NCBI RefSeq assembly: GCF_963678975.1
Contig: NC_089275.1
Coordinates: 27,279,977 to 27,343,976 of the forward strand
Length of the DNA: 64,000 nucleotides
Direction of reading: 5' to 3'
Source of the DNA: Dysidea avara
Taxonomy: Eukaryota; Porifera; Demospongiae; Dictyoceratida; Dysideidae
The notes beneath the pieces were generated by a model. That model was not told the DNA's origin. It saw only the letters and a program-made list of their open reading frames with translations, and made no database searches. Positions 56,911 through 64,000 of this stretch are shown piece by piece. Position numbers and translations under genes: made by a program. Each line of letters begins with the position of its first letter. Positions within the stretch are counted from its first letter, which is position 1.

Positions 56911-59900
56911 TCTATTATTATATCTAGCTATAATAGAATTACATATCAGTAAGTCACATCATACATTACAATGAGTCATCCATCTTTTCAGCCTAACGTT
57001 ATGCGAGTATACAAAGAGTATGCTGCTAGGGGGAGGCGGTTAATTGTATACTTTTAATTAAATAAAATTAATAACCAAAAATGTAAGATTAAAAAAATGC
57101 TTTAAACCAGTTGGTTAATAATCCATACATACTCCTGTATAAACTACCAACCTTATACTGAAACTGAAAGGCCAGGATACGGATAGTGTAAACATCTGTA
57201 TTATAATTTTAAATTATGATACTTCCCCTGAGTTTATCCGTACCTAGATCTGTTATAGTTAAGTATAATGTATTTAATTTTCAAGAGTAGCATAATTTTC
57301 AAGAGTAGTTGTATGCATAATTGTGAGCATCTTCAACATTATTTCAGCAGTCCTTGTGAAAGAGTTATAAAGAGCACTATTTGTGACCGGATTTACAAAA
57401 AAGGGTCTTCCACAAATCCAATTCCATAAACTTGGGAGACCATAACTTAGTGTTGAAGTGACTTAATTATTATCCTGAAACTTTCACCATGTATTCAGCT
57501 ATGATGGTGCTCACTTCTGACCAAATTTCAAGTCAATAGCTCTTTCCATTCTAAAGATATGAATTGCCAAAGTTGGCAAACTAGATACATGTGGAATAGT
57601 AGGAAGACCCCCTTTTGCAAATCTGGTCACATTTGTACATTTGGTATGTGGTTAGTAAATTGCTTAGCTTTGTGATACAACAATCACATCATTCCACCTT
57701 TCCATAGTCACAACAATGCCACATACTACCACTGACTATCCATAGCCATGGAGCATGGCACTTTTATGTTGACACATGTAGAAAGGGCATCAGTGATATC
57801 AGTTGATACTTCATCATGTGGTTTCCATACTAGGTCTCCAAGCAAGCCTTAGGCCTGGATCTCCAGTAAGCATGTACACTGCCTTTGGATCCTTACTGTG
57901 TATACATAAACATAATGTACTGACTTATGACTAATGTGAGGAATAAAACAATCACAATGGAAAAATTAATGTATACATGACGTGTAAACAGTTTACAATA
58001 ACACAATACAGACACAGCATTCGCACTGTAAATGTCAAAGTAGCACTATAATTGTTCTCAGATGTGCACAGCAATGTTGAATCACTGTTTTCTGTTTCTC
58101 CTATAAGTAGAAATATATGTATATCTGTAACCACTGCATGTATGTAGTTTACCTAGCTCAATATGTATAAGCATCTTGCCTTCGCAGTTCCATCAGAATA
58201 ATTTGATGTCTAATGTAGATACAAACAAACCTTATACACTGTACATGCAAGGTGAAATGTGCATGTAGCAAAATACACAGTATCGTTGCAGTAAATTTTA
58301 AACGTTGAAAATATTGTCATCTAAACCTTCAATGGAAAATACCTTGACTGTTAAATTACTTTGACAAGCAGAGTAGTGTAGTAGTAACTAAACAATCTCA
58401 ATGAAAAGTGAACTCATGTTTGCATAGAAGAGCTGTAGCCACCACACATGCACCTACTGCCTAAATTTACTTGGCAGCTGGATCTGAAATGTATTGACAG
58501 ACATTGACATTAATGGCTCACTCAGCAGCCACCTCCTTAACCACCTCTCTGTATGTAGTGGCCACCTTCTTAACCACTTCTCTATAGTGGCCACCTCAAG
58601 TAGTTTCCAAACACAGCAATGGTGTACTACATGGCATGTTTTCTAAAGCAAATTCTTTAGCCAGTAAATGGTTCATTACAAGTTGTGATGGGTGTGTCCA
58701 CCCACCATTCTAGTTAAAATGCTTCGCAGCACACAAGGAAAGCCCTATTCAATTTTCTCAGAGATCAGCCATCCTCATTCAAGTTATTACAATGAGAATG
58801 ATTAAGTGTAAGAAAGCTAACCTTTATGCATATGGGTGCTCGTTCATTGAACAAAGTCTCCTTTAAGGTTGAAACTTTTCAAACTTGTTCACAAGCATGA
58901 TGTGGACAGACAAACATGCAATCATACTACATGCAGACATGTGGCTTTCCTATATCCAATTTCAGGAAACCAGGTTCACGCCCACAGTAGGCCTACAGCT
59001 TAACAGCACATCGGGTTAAAGTTATTAAACAAACTTTAAAATATTTTAAAGAGGAATCAATTTTATTGCTATGTATAATAATTGCTTTGTAGAAATCAAT
59101 GATCAAATTTCACAGCTTGCAGGCAAATGCCAGATAGTGACAGGGGACTGATACACATTGTTAATTTTATATATGTCATGACTGACACCTTCATTCATTT
59201 TCCTCACTGAAGTACCACAATCCACCTACATAAACCACAGCATGTTACATGCTGTAACACACTGACTAGTGTATATATATATATCTTGCTACACTGCCAT
59301 TAAATAGATCACTGCATGTTAAACAGCTTACCCTAACTATGTATTAGTGCCCAACTTAAACAATTATGACAAAACACCTACAAGGACTTGCAAGTGATTA
59401 CAGTTCAGTATGGATTATAGGATAATTGCCCGTGAAATCAGCACCATCATAAAGAATTAATTTTAAATTGTGGAAAGAATGTTTTAATGGAGTATGGATT
59501 ATAATTAAGACTCCCTGGGCAGTCCTCACTTTATTATTAGCAGTACTGTCTTCTCTGGCAGCTGCTTATCCTCCATTTTATACTTGAAATTATTCAACAC
59601 GTGACATAGTGTCCAATAGACCATGTATATTACTGTCAAACCATTGGGATTGAATTACACCACTGAATTTAGCGTACGTAAGAAAATCTTGTGATTGGTA
59701 CATAGTTCTTAGCATTACCCTCCAAAAAATAGGCTCTCTATATAAACCCTGTAGCTCACATAAACCACATCATACCTCCTCTGGGTAATTGTCTTTTACC
59801 AACCCGGCTTTGACAAAAAGTCAAAACTACACTTACACCTTCACAGGGATTCACAGGGGAAATATTTTATGTTTATATGGGATAATATTATGCATTGATA

Positions 59901-60576
59901 CTCATATCCTACAGTGCATTCATGTCAGCAACAATTTATTTCCTGGTAACCAAAAAACAGTTATTGTAATGTACTCAACAAAATAAAGGCTATAGAACTA
60001 TTATATATATATTGCCTGCAAAAGTAGTTTGTTCTTAGCTGTGCTTGTGCTAACACAAATCACACAGCTGTCCAAATCTTCATGCAATTGAAACTATCAT
60101 CACCATACGGTACATATGGTAATACCTGACCTTTAATAAAGGCCAGAGGGAAGCTACACCTATGAGAATTACAATGAATGAACCAGCTGACCATTAACTG
60201 ATAAGTGAATGAGCATAATGCATTCCATGGACTAGACCCATGGACTCACTGACGGACTGGGCTTGAAACAGGAAATGATGGAGACTGTTTTCACAAATAT
60301 CATATACACGCTAATATTTTCAAAAGATGATGCTAGAAATCTTAGTTAGGGAACATAGTTGTCATCAATTTAAACTATAATACCATACCTGTTTCAGTGC
60401 CCATACAAAAGTCTCAATAGTAGCAGTGAAATTTAATATCCCGTATTTCACTGGTAGCAGTGAAAAAGTTGTAATTGCAATTTCATTGGCTAGAATTTAT
60501 GTTAAGAATGTAGCACCAATTAGTGTTGAGTTTAGTATATGCATGAGTATGGTATTAACTGGGAATAGCATGGTAT

Positions 60577-60704
60577 AGCAGTGAAATTTAAGATAAATAC
60601 CACTCTTGTTGCATTGAAAATGGAAATTTCACTTGGCTTTGCCTCATGAAATTTTACCCATTTTCAATGCAACACTCATGGTATTTATCCCAAATTTCAC
60701 TGCT
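60577..60704. repeat. Inverted repeat, TAGCAGTGAAATTT family
   Basis: GCAGTGAAATTTAAGATAAA and TTGCATTGAAAATGG at the left are mirrored by CCATTTTCAATGCAA and TTTATCCCAAATTTCACTGC. Extra TAGCAGTGAAATTTAA copies lie at 60,420-60,475. Confidence 0.8.
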
Positions 60705-61055
60705 ACCCATGTTATCACTAGTACTAATCACATAGAGATTTAGTTTGCCATACATTAGTCTCAATAGTAGGAGTGCAATTAATCCCAAATCGCATGGCCT
60801 TGTTTCTGTAATTGCACTGTAAATTAGCCAATAAAATAGCGGAATAACAGAAGCCTTTTTAGTGCAACAAGAAAGTGATAATTATAATGAATAGCCAATG
60901 AAATAAGCTGACACATGAAGCCTTTTAAGTACACCAACAAATGATGTAATACAAAGAAGAATGATGCAATCACCTGGTACAGTAGAAGTTAATGGCCACA
61001 TAGAACTGGATAGATGTGTATTACAAACCATGAAGGGTAGTCACTATGTGATCAA

Positions 61056-61140
61056 TAGGCAATCACACACATTTTCATGCAATTATGGAATAATTGTACT
61101 CGTAACAGCCAAAATTGCACTCAAATGTGTGTGATTACCT
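61056..61140. repeat. Short inverted repeat
   Basis: AGGCAATCACACACATTTTC at the left is mirrored as AAATGTGTGTGATTACCT at the right. The inner TGCAATTATGG / CCAAAATTGCA also pairs in part. Confidence 0.75.
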
Positions 61141-61611
61141 ATACTAACCATGACATATGCACTTGTAGCTACATTATATAAAATACCTATTGCTCCATCA
61201 CTAAAGCTAAAAATCTATTATATCAAGTGCTGCAGTAATGAAGAAACCAGACACATAAATTTATGAATACTACAGCATTACCAAGGGCGCAAGCAGGGAG
61301 TTCAGATGAACCCCTTTCAGAGGCAGAATTTTTTAAAATTATAAAAATCACACCTCTCTGGTAGTTACTTGCCCACTGGCGCTCCTCTGTACTACTCTTG
61401 AGGGTCACATTACATTAATGCTGAACCATTGCTAAGCATATCTATTGAATCACGTGATCAATTTTGCATGTGATGCATGGTTGAAATGGCGTGAGTGAAA
61501 TGGCAAAGGACTCTTCAATGGTTGGTTGAGACATATTTCAAGGCAGCACTGCTATAAACTTGAGTGGTTGTGTTATACATGTGTCAGGTTAGCACAAACT
61601 GTGAATTATTG

Positions 61612-64000
61612 ATCAAAACACACGGTAGTGTGTCGTGCGTCCCAAGAAGCCGGCACGCAACACCCGTGAGTATATATATATATATATTGTTATTTTTTTT
61701 GGTAAATAACAATAATTATGGGCATAACACACATACATACTGAAAACTACACCATACTACTACTTATTACCTAACTATATACTTATTACTACCTACATAC
61801 TTAACTTAACCAATGTCAAAGTCACGTGAGTATATTGACAGGAAGAACAAAAACGCAATTTTCGCACCTCCGTAGCTCTGTGATGCCTTGATGAAACAAG
61901 ACGATTTTTGCTGTGAACACTCCCTCCAACTTCAGCACTCCACATTCCAAATTTGAGCGAAATCGCTTCAGGCGTCCCAGAGATATGTGACTTCAAAAGT
62001 TGGCTTAGTTTCTTCGTTTTTTTTCTTCTTATTTTTCTTCCTCTTTTCGTACACTTACAAAAACTGCTATAAAACTCGAACCCTATATCCGATCGCCTTC
62101 AACTTTGGCACACAGAAGCGAGGTATAAAGGCGCATCTCAGTACCAATTTTGGCTGGAATACAATAAACAAGCAAAGAGTTATGAGCGATTATTCACGAA
62201 AAATAACACCAATATGTTGTCACGCCTACAGGGTAAACCGCGTATGGGAAGAAGCTGAAAATCGGTGGGTGAATAGGTTAACTATTGAATCTCAAACCTT
62301 TTGTGGTTTGAAAGAAATCGAGCTTAAAACCAGGAAGATAAAACGAAAAAACCAACAGTGTGTAACAATTACGCAATCGAGATTAGCTACTAACAAAAAC
62401 GACTGCTTGCCACGCCTATAAGATAAACCGCTTTGGGTAATGCTTTGAAAATCATTGTACAGATGGAGTAATCATCTTAGAAAGGTTCATCAATGGTGTA
62501 GAAGAATTAGACTTAAAGCCACGGACTTATAACACAAAATCCAACTTGGTGCAGCAAGTGCGAGATCGAGATACTCTAATAGAGCAGTCATCCTAATAGA
62601 GCAGTCACCCTGAAGAGAATTCAAGAAATCAGCTAGAAACAAGTAACCTGTATAGAGATCAGCTACAAACAATTCACCCTGTAGAGAGATCAGCTAGAAG
62701 AAGTTACCTTGTAGGGAGTTCATGCTATATGGAAAGAGATAGTTCAGCTAGAAGAAATCACCTTGTAGAGTTCAGCTACAAAGAAACCACCATGTAGAGA
62801 GTTCAGCTACAAACACATCGCCCTGTAGAGAGATCAATAGAAGAAGTTACCTTGCAGAGAGTTCAGCTACAAAGAAACCATCATGTAGAGAGTTCAGCTA
62901 CAAACAAATCTCCCTGTAGAGAGATCAGCTAGAGAGTTCAGCTACAAAGAAACCATCATGTAGAGAGTTTAGCTGCAAACAAATCACCTGTAGAGAGTTC
63001 AGCTACAAACAAATCTCCCTGTAGAGAGATCAGCTAGAAGAAGTTTCCTTGTAGAGAGTTCAGCTTCAAACAAATCACCCTGTAGAAAGATCAGCTAGAA
63101 GAAATCACGTAGTAGAGAGTTCAGTTACAAAGAAACCACCATGTAGAGAGCTCAGCTACAAACTAGTGAGCTTGTAGAGACATCAGCTAGAAGAAGTTAC
63201 CTTGTAGAGAGTTCAGCTACAAAGAAACCATTCTGTAAAGAGCTCAGCTGCAAACGAATCACCTGTACAGAATTCAGCTACAAACAAATCACCCTGTAGA
63301 GAGATAAGCTAGAAGAAATTACCTTGTAGATAGTTCAGCTACAAACAGATCTCCCTGTAGAAAGATCAGTTAGAAGAAGTTACCTTAAAGAGAGTTCAGC
63401 TACAAAGAAACCATTTTGTAAAGAGCTCAGCTGCAAACAAATCACCTGTACAGAATTCAGCTACAAACAAATCACCCTGTAGAGAGATCAGCTAGAAGAA
63501 GTTACCTTGTAGATAGTTCAGCTACAAACAAATCTCCCTGTAGAGAGATCAGCTAGAAGAAATTACCTTGTAGAGAGTTCAGCTACAAAGAAACCACCAT
63601 GTAGAGAGTTCAGCTGCAAAGAAATCACTCTGTAGAAAATTCAGTCACAAACAAATTGCCCTGTAGAAAGATCAGTTAGAAGAAGTTACCTTGTAGAAAG
63701 TTTGGCTACAAAGAAACCATTCTGTAGAGAGCTCAGCTGCAAACAAATCACCTGTACAGAATTCAGCTACAAACAAATCACCCTGTAGAGAGATCAGCTA
63801 GAAGAAGTTACCTTGTAGATCATTCAGCTACAAACAATTCACCCTGTAGAGAGAGCATCTAGAAGAAGTCACCTTGTAGAGTGTTCAGTTAAAAAGAAAC
63901 CACCACGGAGATTTCTGTAATAAATATAATTATGTATTATATATATAATTTGTACATTTACTGATAAATATTTAAAGTACATCCACTTCATCTTTTCTTC
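61612..64000 (-). mobile_element. Minisatellite-bearing interspersed element, copy 2 (inverted, cut by window end)
   Basis: Complement order of copy 1: the terminal hairpin ACACACGGTAGTGTGT (61,616-61,631), a GAAGCCGGCACGC block, a tail with two copies of a CACGCCTA...TAAACCGC block (62,219-62,450), CTCTAATAGAG motifs (62,566-62,612), a 31-bp minisatellite (62,615-63,905), then TTTGTACATTTACTGATAAA and the head GAAGAAAAG at the very end. The 144-codon frame at 61,987-62,421 crosses the tail and has no matching frame in copy 1. Confidence 0.8.
62615..63905 (-). repeat. 31-bp minisatellite array, second locus
   Basis: Units TGTAGAGAGTTCAGCTACAA and TGTAGAGAGATCAGCTAGAA with spacers GAAACCACCA, CAAATCACCC and GAAGTTACCT: the complement of the array at 9160-12,145. 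Confidence 0.95.

Larger units (their letters stand above)
56919..61611. other. 4.7 kb without a supported gene
   Basis: AT-rich. Short open frames only. Two hairpin-forming repeats (60,577-60,704 and 61,056-61,140) and a GTGGCCACCT-type short repeat around 58,500-58,600 were seen. No splice-linked protein pattern was recognised. Confidence 0.45.

Noticed and set aside
61987..62421. 144-codon open frame as a protein gene
   Set aside because: It crosses the tail of the minisatellite element, has no recognised motif, and the other copy does not keep the frame.

Overview
The window looks like AT-rich genomic DNA of an animal, most likely an early-branching one such as a demosponge. That placement is an inference. 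It rests on a multi-exon adhesion GPCR with GT-AG introns of mostly 50-200 bp, CR1-like LINEs, and many hAT, PIF/Harbinger, Mutator-like and Ginger DNA transposons. No bacterial-type operons, tRNA genes, rRNA or CRISPR arrays were seen.

1-20.6 kb (+): the 3' part of one host gene, an adhesion-class (B2) G-protein-coupled receptor. Nineteen exons with matching splice phases sum to 626 codons plus stop. They encode part of a GAIN domain, a GPS autoproteolysis site, seven membrane segments and a cytosolic tail ending in a class-I PDZ-ligand-like ETYL. A 7.4-kb intron holds a fold-back repeat and a 4-kb element built around a 31-bp minisatellite. A second copy of that element, inverted, closes the window at 61.6-64 kb.

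20.6-25.9 kb: nested mobile DNA. A hAT MITE with 8-bp target duplications is split by a Harbinger-type MITE with TTA target duplications. Next come decayed LINE pieces, one of them split by another copy of the same MITE, and an isolated candidate first exon.

25.9-31.8 kb: the centrepiece. It is a structurally complete Ginger1-like DNA transposon with a 4-bp target duplication GAAC, TGTAAC.../...GTTGACA ends and about 50-bp inverted repeats carrying GGTCCGGCCGGACC palindromes. Its 19-exon gene, 951 codons with no stop or frameshift, encodes an HHCC zinc-binding motif, a D,D35E integrase core, a GPY/F motif, a basic linker, a Ulp1-type cysteine protease with a full H/D/Q/C set, and a C-terminal PHD finger.

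31.8-50.3 kb: repeats without convincing host genes. They include a zinc-finger/nuclease-like retroelement tail, a LINE relic, a third Harbinger MITE, a tRNA-like SINE beside an AC microsatellite, an 858-bp fold-back with 10-bp target duplications, a hAT MITE, and a three-level nest (47.1-50.3 kb). The nest contains a 3-kb TTA-flanked element with a run of tandem exon/intron-like modules.

50.4-54 kb (-): a near-complete CR1-like LINE. ORF1 is followed in the same frame by UGA-CUA and then an endonuclease-RT ORF2 that lacks an early AUG. RT carries one frameshift. 55.2-56.9 kb: a 9-bp-TSD fold-back element carrying a LINE tail, and a second hAT MITE. 57-61.6 kb: no supported genes.

All exon models were made by eye from splice signals, phase and family motifs. 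No alignment or database search was run.
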